Below are positions 6,895-13,951 of a stretch of DNA of 59,309 nt, one piece after another. How positions within the stretch are numbered: the stretch's first letter is position 1; each line of letters starts with the position of its first letter. A program made the translations under genes and the position numbers. This stretch comes from CAYRUZ01 sp964427895. Lineage in GTDB: Bacteria; Patescibacteriota; Gracilibacteria; Peribacterales; Peribacteraceae. The notes below the pieces were generated by a model. That model searched no databases, was not told the origin of the DNA, and saw nothing but the letters and a program-made list of their open reading frames with translations. The DNA lies in the NCBI GenBank assembly GCA_964427895.1, contig CAYRUZ010000005.1:1-59309 (forward strand), in the 5' to 3' direction.

Positions 6895-9735
6895 ATGCGA
6901 CGCTTCCTCCTTATCATCGCGCTTCTCCTGGCAGGCATCGCCCCGATGCAGGCCGCCGCGCAGAAGGAAACGCCCGACGAGTCGATTCGCCTCACCGTCG
7001 GCGACATCTTCCAGATCCTCGCGGTGTCGGACACCCCGAACGCCAAGTACTCGTGGATCCTGGAGAAGAACAACACCTTCGTAGAAGCGGGACGAGAAAA
7101 GGATTTCCGCACCCGCATCATCATCCCCGGCAAGTACACGCTGCGCGTCGACGAAAGCAACGGCAACGGCATCGTCGCCTCGCGTCTCTTCGCCGTGAAC
7201 GTGGTAAGCCAGGACGAAGCGTCGTCGAAGAGCGCGAATGCCGCCGATGGCGCGCTTGCCGTCTTCGACCCTCCGCTCGGTGATGCCTCGGTGGTGCTCG
7301 ACGACCAATCGCAGGTGGTGCGCGTCGCCCCGGCGACCAACGGCAAGGCACTCATCCTCGATCTCGACCGCCAGGCTGACAGCGACGACGACGGCAATCC
7401 TGCCGACGACCAGGACACGGTGGATACGTTCCTCGCCGCGGACGGGACGCCGCTGTACCTCTGGATTCCCCATCTGACGGGCAAGCGCGAAATGCTCGTG
7501 CGCGAAGACCCGCCGACCGCTGCGGCGCAGCAGATGCAGATCGTCACCACGCAGTACGCGCAGAGCAACAGCATCGTGCGCGGACAGCTGGATATCATCG
7601 CCGATCAAACCGACGGACTCACCGTCCGCTTCTCCTCGAAATTCAAAGGCACGCCTCCCAAGGCTCCGCTCCTCTACCGCTGGTCGTTCGGCGACGGCGA
7701 AGAGAGCTTGCAGCAGAACCCGGAACACACGTACTCGCAGAGCGGCACATACACCGTCGGCCTGCGCACGCTCGACGTGCGCACGGGCGAGGACATCGCC
7801 GAGCGCGAGGAAGTGCTGACCATCGAAAGTGGCGAGACCGGCACCGGCGCGACCGCGTCGTCCGCGTCGTCGAGCGAGTCGTCCGAAAGTTCGTCCGTCT
7901 CCTCCGTCGCCGGCACCGCTTCGTCCGCGTCGTCGAGCGCGGGACCGGCCGTGCCGAGCCAGGGTTTCTGGAGCGGCGTGGGAATGCGCGCGTTCATGAT
8001 CGCACTTGGCGTGTTCATCGTCGCTGCGATCATCGGCGCCGTCATCGTGTTCGCGATGCGCATGCTCCGCGGCGGCAGCGACTCGCTGCAGGCGCGCCTG
8101 GAAAAAATCGACAGTTCGATGAAGACCGGCGGCGGCGCACCCGTGCCGATGGATACGGCGACGCCGCTCAAGATGCGCAAGGATACGGATACTTCCGAGA
8201 AGACCGAACGGGTGGAAAAAGTGATCGAGACCACGGCCCAGAAGGCCCCGGAAGAACCGAAGGTCGACATGGAGAAAGCGCCTTCGTGGCTGAAGAAGGG
8301 GCTCGGTGAAACGGACGACACAGCGTCGTCTCCGCCGGTGCCCGATTGGCTCAAGCCGCGTCCGGCAGATGCCGGCGGCATCCCCGATCCCGCGATTCTC
8401 ACGGAGCCGGTTGCATCGTTGACGGTCACGCCCGCTCCCGCGCCCGCACCGGCCCCGTCGGTGACGGTCATCAACGCGCCGGCTCCGGCCCCGGCTGCAC
8501 CCAAGGCCCCGGCTGCACCCGCACCCGTTCCGCCGCGTCCGGCACCGAAGGCGCCCACGCCGCCCGTGCCGCCTGTCGCCGCCGTAACGCCCGCGACCCC
8601 CGTCGCCCCGGCCCCGCTTCCGACGACGCCGAAAGTCACCGTGGTGAATGCCCCCGTCGCCGCTCCTGCCGCACCGGCTCCGATTGCGGCTGCCCCCGCG
8701 GCCGCAAAGGCCCCAGTTGCCCCCGCACCCGTTCCGCCGCGTCCGGCACCGAAGGCGCCCACGCCTCCGGCCGCTCCCGCTGCGCCGATCGCCCCTGCGC
8801 CCGTTCCGCCCCGTCCGGCTCCTGCGGCTCCCGCAGTCCCGGTTGCACCGACGGCTCCGGCCCCCGTGCCGACGGCACCCGCCGCACCCAAGGCTCCGGT
8901 CACTCCCGCACCCGTTCCGCCGCGTCCGGCACCGAAGGCACCCACGCCGCCTGCCGCACCTGCTGCACCGGCTGCCCCCGTTGCCCCCGTTGCGCCGGCC
9001 GCAGTTGCAACTGCACCGGCTCCGGTTCCGCCCCGCCCCGCTCCGAAGGCACCGATTGCACCCGCCGTACCGGCGGCTCCCGCTGCCGAACCGACGGAGA
9101 AACCCGCACCCATCACGACTCCCGCAGTAAAGAACGTCGTGCCTCCGACGGTCGCCGTGCAGACGCCGACACCGGCTGCCCCGGCAGCTCCCAAGCAGGA
9201 CGCAGCGAAACCGCAGGCCCCCAAGGCACCGGCGATGCCCGCACGCCCGGCAATGGAGAAACCGGCCAAGACCGACGCTCCGGCTCCCCTGCCCCAGCGC
9301 CCTGCGGCGCCCGCGGCGCAGAAACTGCAGACTCCGGCCCCCATGCCGGCGGCTGCGAAACCCTCCCCGGCACCCAAGCAGGACACACCGAAACCCCCGC
9401 AACCCGCCCCCGCTCCGTCCGCGCCCAAAGCGCAGACGCCGGTCGTGCCGGTCCGCCCGCCGAAGGAAGCACCAAAATCCCCCGCCGCTGCGAGCACGCC
9501 GTCCGCCGGCGCGTTCCCGCCGGCCTTGCCGAAGCAACCCGCAACGCCCGCCCCTGCTGCTCCGAAAGCTCCCGTGGCTCCGATTGCCCCGAAACAGCCC
9601 GCGCCGGCACCGCAGTCCCCCGCCCCGGCCCAGGAGATTCCCAGCGACCAGACCATCGCCATCGTCCGCGCCGACAGCATCATCAAAGAAAGCGGCGAGA
9701 TCCCGCGGGTGGATGAGAAGAAGCCGAACGCCTAA
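6895..9735 (+). CDS. PKD-domain single-TM protein with long Pro/Ala-rich cytosolic tail
   Basis: A 946-residue protein that starts with a signal peptide (MRRFLLIIALLLAGIAPMQAAA). The outer part has an Ig-like or cadherin-like region (residues 30-110) and a PKD domain near residues 235-310, with the typical LYRWSFGDGEESLQ and HTYSQSGTYTVGLR. A Ser-rich linker (about 320-350) leads to one TM helix near residues 363-388 (FMIALGVFIVAAIIGAVIVF). After that come a charged region and more than 400 residues of Pro/Ala repeats, including at least three copies of the 15-residue PVPPRPAPKAPTPPx type. It follows the pilin-like gene by 5 nt and is likely translated from the same mRNA. The function is unknown. 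The layout suggests a surface receptor or a scaffold spanning the envelope. Confidence 0.8.
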   Translation: MRRFLLIIALLLAGIAPMQAAAQKETPDESIRLTVGDIFQILAVSDTPNAKYSWILEKNNTFVEAGREKDFRTRIIIPGKYTLRVDESNGNGIVASRLFAVNVVSQDEASSKSANAADGALAVFDPPLGDASVVLDDQSQVVRVAPATNGKALILDLDRQADSDDDGNPADDQDTVDTFLAADGTPLYLWIPHLTGKREMLVREDPPTAAAQQMQIVTTQYAQSNSIVRGQLDIIADQTDGLTVRFSSKFKGTPPKAPLLYRWSFGDGEESLQQNPEHTYSQSGTYTVGLRTLDVRTGEDIAEREEVLTIESGETGTGATASSASSSESSESSSVSSVAGTASSASSSAGPAVPSQGFWSGVGMRAFMIALGVFIVAAIIGAVIVFAMRMLRGGSDSLQARLEKIDSSMKTGGGAPVPMDTATPLKMRKDTDTSEKTERVEKVIETTAQKAPEEPKVDMEKAPSWLKKGLGETDDTASSPPVPDWLKPRPADAGGIPDPAILTEPVASLTVTPAPAPAPAPSVTVINAPAPAPAAPKAPAAPAPVPPRPAPKAPTPPVPPVAAVTPATPVAPAPLPTTPKVTVVNAPVAAPAAPAPIAAAPAAAKAPVAPAPVPPRPAPKAPTPPAAPAAPIAPAPVPPRPAPAAPAVPVAPTAPAPVPTAPAAPKAPVTPAPVPPRPAPKAPTPPAAPAAPAAPVAPVAPAAVATAPAPVPPRPAPKAPIAPAVPAAPAAEPTEKPAPITTPAVKNVVPPTVAVQTPTPAAPAAPKQDAAKPQAPKAPAMPARPAMEKPAKTDAPAPLPQRPAAPAAQKLQTPAPMPAAAKPSPAPKQDTPKPPQPAPAPSAPKAQTPVVPVRPPKEAPKSPAAASTPSAGAFPPALPKQPATPAPAAPKAPVAPIAPKQPAPAPQSPAPAQEIPSDQTIAIVRADSIIKESGEIPRVDEKKPNA

Positions 9736-9775
9736 TCGCCCAGCCGCTTTTGATTGAGCCCGGCCTTTTTACTGG

Positions 9776-9781
9776 TACCAT
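9776..9781 (+). promoter_or_regulatory. Probable -10 (TACCAT) for tRNA-His
   Basis: TACCAT lies 12 nt before the tRNA 5' base, with TTGAGC at 9754-9759 as a possible -35 (16-nt spacer). Confidence 0.4.
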
Positions 9782-9793
9782 GCCGGCACGCGT

Positions 9794-9871
9794 GGCGGGC
9801 GTAGCTCAGCTGGTTAGAGCGCCAGGTTGTGGCCCTGGAGGTCGAGGGTTCGAACCCCTTCGCTCGCCCCA
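9794..9871 (+). tRNA. tRNA-His (GTG anticodon)
   Basis: A full cloverleaf is visible. The acceptor stem GCGGGCG (9795-9801) pairs with CGCTCGC (9861-9867), with one G-T pair. The D-arm begins TAGCTCAGC, the anticodon stem is CCAGG/CCTGG, and the loop TTGTGGC gives anticodon GTG at 9829-9831. The T-loop is TTCGAAC. The discriminator base is C (9868) with G at position -1 (9794), the G-1:C73 identity pair of bacterial tRNA-His. The 3' CCA (9869-9871) is encoded. Confidence 0.97.
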
Positions 9872-9909
9872 CGTTTCATTTTTTTGCGTCGGTTGATGGC
9901 GCGGCAAAA

Positions 9910-9920
9910 TATAGTAAAAT
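9910..9920 (+). promoter_or_regulatory. Overlapping -10 boxes TATAGT/TAAAAT
   Basis: TATAGT (9910-9915) and TAAAAT (9915-9920) lie 12 and 7 nt before the ATG at 9928. Confidence 0.5.
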
Positions 9921-9927
9921 AACACAA

Positions 9928-10734
9928 ATGCAGCGACTCGACCATCTGCTCCGATCGGGACTTGCCGTGGCGACGGGTGTGGAAACCACACCGACCTCGA
10001 CGCATCAAACGGAACTGCAACGCCACTGCATGGCGGTCATCGACACGTTGGTCTGCGGACGTGCGGAGCTGCTTCGCCGCGTGATGCAGGCACCCCGCCC
10101 GCATCCCTACGACGTGCTCGTCGAAGACAAGGACTTCGACACCGACGTGAGCGCGCACGTCGAAGCGTATCTCAACGAGCACCTTGCGGATGTTCCGGCG
10201 TCGACCAAGAGCGTGCTCTTTCAATTCATCCCCATCGGCATCCAGGCACAGTTCACCATCATCTCGTCGTTCATCGAAGACGCCGGCTACTGCGTCACCC
10301 CGCAACAGCTGGAGACATTCCGGGAACCCTCGGTGCGGTACTGCGTGCTGCTCTCGGGCTACCCCGCGGCCATCGCCCAGAGCACGAAGATGCAGGTCGA
10401 CCTGTTGGGCGCTGCCGCGCTGGACGGGCTGGATATTTCGTACGACTTCGCGCAGCACGCCTACCTGGATATTCTTCTGAAGTTGAAGATGAATCCCCTG
10501 CAGGTGCAAGTGGTGCAACGTCTGGATCGCTGCCCGGCGCACGAGGGCATCGAACAGTTCGGTAATGTGCTGTTCGACGTGTTCGCCGCCGTCTACACAG
10601 AAGCGTATGACAAGTACGCCGATGAAACCGGCACCATCTCGGAGGATCGAAAGCGTGCGCTGATCATCGAAGTGCGCGATCGCTGGTTAGCGAATGGGTC
10701 GCGGCGAATCAGACGGATGTATGAGGAGGAGTAA
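9928..10734 (+). CDS. Hypothetical cytosolic protein
   Basis: A 268-residue soluble protein with no signal peptide or TM segment. I do not recognise the family. It looks mostly alpha-helical, with acidic and hydrophobic stretches such as FDTDVSAHVEAYLNEHLADV and STKMQVDLLGAAALDGLDIS, and it ends in a basic-acidic tail (RRIRRMYEEE). Codon use matches the GC-rich neighbours, and the start is supported by the TANNNT box 7 nt upstream. It sits between tRNA-His and a convergent AT-rich gene of foreign composition, so it probably marks the edge of the native sequence. Confidence 0.7.
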   Translation: MQRLDHLLRSGLAVATGVETTPTSTHQTELQRHCMAVIDTLVCGRAELLRRVMQAPRPHPYDVLVEDKDFDTDVSAHVEAYLNEHLADVPASTKSVLFQFIPIGIQAQFTIISSFIEDAGYCVTPQQLETFREPSVRYCVLLSGYPAAIAQSTKMQVDLLGAAALDGLDISYDFAQHAYLDILLKLKMNPLQVQVVQRLDRCPAHEGIEQFGNVLFDVFAAVYTEAYDKYADETGTISEDRKRALIIEVRDRWLANGSRRIRRMYEEE

Positions 10735-10764
10735 AACTTGAACACACTTTTTTGCCACACTAAA

Positions 10765-12276
10765 TTATTTTTTTGTCTTTGTTTTCTTTGGGACTGAAAG
10801 ACGAGGCTTAAATTTGGGGTAAGCTTGATTTAGACAATCGAGCGATTGGTTCACCAAAAAGTAAGCATCCTTAAGCACAGAATTCATAATCGGCATTTCA
10901 TACTCTGGTAATCGATGCAAACGGTGCAATGGATTAATACATTTCTGCATGACTGATTCTCTAATCGCGGCCCAGTTCGAATGCAGATATCCGGAAGTGT
11001 AACTGTAATAATTATCATAAATTTCTTTCTGCTGAATTTCCTCACTCATGGTCCTCAAATTGTTTTCGGTCCAATGACCGAGATTAATAGAAATAAATTC
11101 AATCCACTCATCTTCATTTGCCAGGCTGCTAATCCGGTCTTCATCAATACAGGCTGATTTCTTCTTTGATTCTTTTGTTTTCAAATAAATCAGCTTAAGT
11201 TGGCCCGTTCCATAACTCCGAAATTCATCCCAAATTTCTGGAACTGTACTTTCCTTTTTCAATAAATAAGAAAATGTAATAAACGACTCAACAAGTGGAC
11301 GAAGTAATAATCTTCCGCTCAAGGAGAGCGCATTTCTATAAAAAATTATTTCGAACAAGATTGCCACCGAATACAATGCAAGACCGAACGCTGCTTCTAA
11401 TCTAGAATCTAAATGCGTTCCTTCAATCGAGGCAAAATAATGAGTAATTAAATCGTTACGTAAACTCGCCACTTTTTCCAACATTTCATTGCGCTTATCT
11501 CTCAAATAAACAAATTCCTTTTCATGGGGGTGTTTTTTCTTATCTCTAAGTAAAATTTCCCCTATACACTTCGTGCCTTGAAAACATTTTTGCCAGAAAA
11601 GAATTGACCAATCTTTTTCCACGTCTTCATCTAGCGTCCGAAGCGCAAGCTCGGTTGCTCTAATCATCGGCCTTACAGATTTCATTTCACCATAATTTGG
11701 ATAACTTAGAATTCCTTCGATCATCTCCATTGAAGGAAATTGCATTTTCCCCGCAAGAACAAAACATAAAAGCTTTACCCATCTGCAATCGGTTGCCTCT
11801 TGAGATTGATGCCATAAATTGAAGCGAACAGCTTTACCAAGTTTCACCCAATCTTCACGCGGTACAGCCGGTGGCAAAGTAGCGGCCCAGTCAGAATATG
11901 CTGGCAGTTCAGCAAATAGGAGCATTGGCCTTAGTACCGTTTTGACCTCAGCACTCCAACTACAAATATAATCAATGAAATTGCACCGTGTTTCTTTCGG
12001 CAGCTTCGCAATTCCAGATAATGTCACATCGAAGCATAGCTGATTCTTCTCCACGTATTTCGCAACATATCTGAAAAAATCTAAATAGTTATCTCTTTCT
12101 AGCTGAGTGGTAGCTAAGCAAGCCCATAATATTTCGGGAAGACGGTTATCAATCCAAGATTCCTTTTTAATTTTTTGTAATTTTGCAAACGGGGGATCCA
12201 AACGTTTTTTAGTACGCTGATGGTCAGAGATTTTTGATTCCAAATCTTTGGGGACTGTCTTCTTTTTCTTGTCCAT
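10765..12276 (-). CDS. AT-rich hypothetical protein, possibly DUF5677-like; probable transferred gene
   Basis: A 503-residue protein whose DNA is clearly AT-rich (A/T third positions, runs such as TTATTTTTTTGTC), unlike the genes on both sides. It begins and ends with Lys-rich stretches (MDKKKKTVPK, VPKKTKTKK). The C-terminal half (residues about 290-480) is helical with RLEAAFGLALYSVAILFEIIF, LLLRPLVESFITFSYLL and a late YSYTSGYLHSNW. Arg/Glu-rich entry helices followed by a late Y-x3-S-x2-H motif recall DUF5677-type proteins, which often occur in defence or accessory loci. That assignment is tentative. The N-terminal 250 residues are not recognised. No transposase, integrase or att-like repeat is visible beside it. 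Confidence 0.7.
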   Translation of the reverse strand: MDKKKKTVPKDLESKISDHQRTKKRLDPPFAKLQKIKKESWIDNRLPEILWACLATTQLERDNYLDFFRYVAKYVEKNQLCFDVTLSGIAKLPKETRCNFIDYICSWSAEVKTVLRPMLLFAELPAYSDWAATLPPAVPREDWVKLGKAVRFNLWHQSQEATDCRWVKLLCFVLAGKMQFPSMEMIEGILSYPNYGEMKSVRPMIRATELALRTLDEDVEKDWSILFWQKCFQGTKCIGEILLRDKKKHPHEKEFVYLRDKRNEMLEKVASLRNDLITHYFASIEGTHLDSRLEAAFGLALYSVAILFEIIFYRNALSLSGRLLLRPLVESFITFSYLLKKESTVPEIWDEFRSYGTGQLKLIYLKTKESKKKSACIDEDRISSLANEDEWIEFISINLGHWTENNLRTMSEEIQQKEIYDNYYSYTSGYLHSNWAAIRESVMQKCINPLHRLHRLPEYEMPIMNSVLKDAYFLVNQSLDCLNQAYPKFKPRLSVPKKTKTKK

Positions 12277-12328
12277 GAGCTTATTTTATTCTTAAAAGAT
12301 GATTTTTATTGAACAAAAATTGTATACT

Positions 12329-13951
12329 CTATTTAATTCGCTCCAGGAAGCTCTCAAACTGGATTGCGCTATCCGTCTTTCGTAGACGCACGGCCTTCGC
12401 CATTGAGGTGGGCACCGTGTCGTATTGGTCGAAGATAAAATTCCCCACGCCGTGGAAGATGGGGCGGCCTTTGTAGATCTCCATGTCGCTGATGACGTGC
12501 GTGTGCATGCCGATCACGACGTCCGCCCCCGCATCGACGAGCGAACGCATGAGTGCGCGTTCCACTTCGGTCGGCAGCGCGCTGTACTCTGTGCCGAAGT
12601 GCAGCATCACCACGTCCATGTTGCCGTCGGCCATGTCGTCGAGGTCTTTGCGCAGCGCATCGATGGACGTGCGCACATACGCGTCCGGCGCGCCGGGCAC
12701 CGGATTCATCACCATCGTCGCGACGTACACGCGCGTCGTGCCGCTCAACACGGGCGTCGAGACCGGCACCTCGTGGGCGGCGGCAATCTTCTCCAGCGTC
12801 TCTGCGTAGCCATCCTGTCCGCGATCGAACATGTGGTTGTTCGCCGTGCCCCAGTGCGTGGCGATGCCGGTGAGCCCGGCCCACACGTCGACGGAGTTGC
12901 AGAACACGAGGGGGTTTTTGTCCGGCGTGCACGCGCGGGAAAGCGGTCCTTCCAAATTCACCATGCGCAGCCCCGCACCCGTCCAGAAGCGCACCATGCC
13001 CGCGGCGAGCGTGGGTGACACCGTCGCGCGTGCCACCGTCACGTCGCCCGCGAACGCGGGGTCGGTGTCGCTCAAGGCATCGTTGTCGTACCACACCATC
13101 GAGAAGTGGCTGGTCGTCTCCTTCGCGCGCGGATCGTTCAGCAGGCGCGCGGAGTTGGTGTGGTACAGAATCGACGGATTGTAGAATCCGCGTTCCCCGG
13201 CGAGGGATGCGAGCGCCCACAGGCACACGGGGCAATCGCTCTGCTGCGGATTTTCCAGATGTGCGATGCCGTTGATGTCGCCGGCGAAGAGGGTTTTGGC
13301 CGTCTCCTCGTCCTTCGCGTCTGCTTGCGCGAGGGGCAAGTAGTGCGAGAAATCGCTGCTCACCACGAGCACGCTGTCGTCCGTGACGACATCGCGCAGC
13401 AGGTCGAGGATCGCGCCGCTCTGGTGGCGCCATGCCTTCATCGTCGGCATCACCACGGGCACGACCGTCGTGCCGGAAAGCGAATGCGCGATGAAAGGCA
13501 GGATGACGGAAATGCCGTGTTCCTTCACGAACAGATCGGGCGACACGGTCGCCAGCGGCGACGCGGCGACGCGCGCCACTCCCCTCTCGTCGGTCCACAC
13601 CTCTCCGCCGGGCACGCGCAACCGTCCGTCCATGGTACACAGGAGCGTGGGGCACTGGTCGAAGTGATCGGGCGAGAGCAGCACGATGGTGCGCGGCTTC
13701 TGCTTCGTCAGCATCGCGATGCCGGCGGCAATGCTCGTCGACGCCGTGAGGTGGTGCGGCACGATGACGGCGGAGATACGGTGGTCGGGTGGAACGAAAT
13801 CCTTCGCGGCCGCGATGCCCGATGCGATCGCCTCGACCGCGCCGCCCTGCACGAGCGGGGTGACCGTCACGACATTCTCGCTCCAAAACGTCGGAGCCGT
13901 GATGCACACGACTCCGACGATGAGGACCAACGCGACGAGAAAACGGTTCAT
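12329..13951 (-). CDS. MEMO-like / CapA-like metallophosphatase fusion protein
   Basis: A 540-residue protein with an N-terminal signal-anchor (RFLVALVLIVGVVCITAPTF). Residues about 30-290 resemble the MEMO/AmmeMemoRadiSam-B family: VIVPHHLTAS, TIVLLSPDHF, KEHGISVILPFI and VVSSDFSHYLPL align with its GPSH, EHSLEVQLPF and SSDLSH motifs. Residues about 315-520 are a CapA/PgsA-type metallophosphatase domain: NLEGPLSR, TANNHMFDRGQDGY, LHFGTEY, VVIGMHTH and GVGNFIFDQ. CapA-like proteins occur in poly-gamma-glutamate or envelope polymer systems. The fusion implies an extracytoplasmic role. Its ATG overlaps the TGA of the upstream lipoprotein gene (ATGA), so the two are translationally coupled. Confidence 0.85.
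   Translation of the reverse strand: MNRFLVALVLIVGVVCITAPTFWSENVVTVTPLVQGGAVEAIASGIAAAKDFVPPDHRISAVIVPHHLTASTSIAAGIAMLTKQKPRTIVLLSPDHFDQCPTLLCTMDGRLRVPGGEVWTDERGVARVAASPLATVSPDLFVKEHGISVILPFIAHSLSGTTVVPVVMPTMKAWRHQSGAILDLLRDVVTDDSVLVVSSDFSHYLPLAQADAKDEETAKTLFAGDINGIAHLENPQQSDCPVCLWALASLAGERGFYNPSILYHTNSARLLNDPRAKETTSHFSMVWYDNDALSDTDPAFAGDVTVARATVSPTLAAGMVRFWTGAGLRMVNLEGPLSRACTPDKNPLVFCNSVDVWAGLTGIATHWGTANNHMFDRGQDGYAETLEKIAAAHEVPVSTPVLSGTTRVYVATMVMNPVPGAPDAYVRTSIDALRKDLDDMADGNMDVVMLHFGTEYSALPTEVERALMRSLVDAGADVVIGMHTHVISDMEIYKGRPIFHGVGNFIFDQYDTVPTSMAKAVRLRKTDSAIQFESFLERIK

Noticed and set aside
6886..9537. 883-residue Arg/Gly-rich frame on the minus strand
   Set aside because: It is the antisense shadow of the Pro/Ala-rich gene; GC-rich repeats leave the opposite frame open. 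The plus frame has a signal peptide, PKD domain and TM helix.
9794..12345. tRNA-His as the integration site of the AT-rich gene
   Set aside because: No copy of the tRNA 3' end is seen near 12300, an intact native-looking gene lies between, and there is no integrase.
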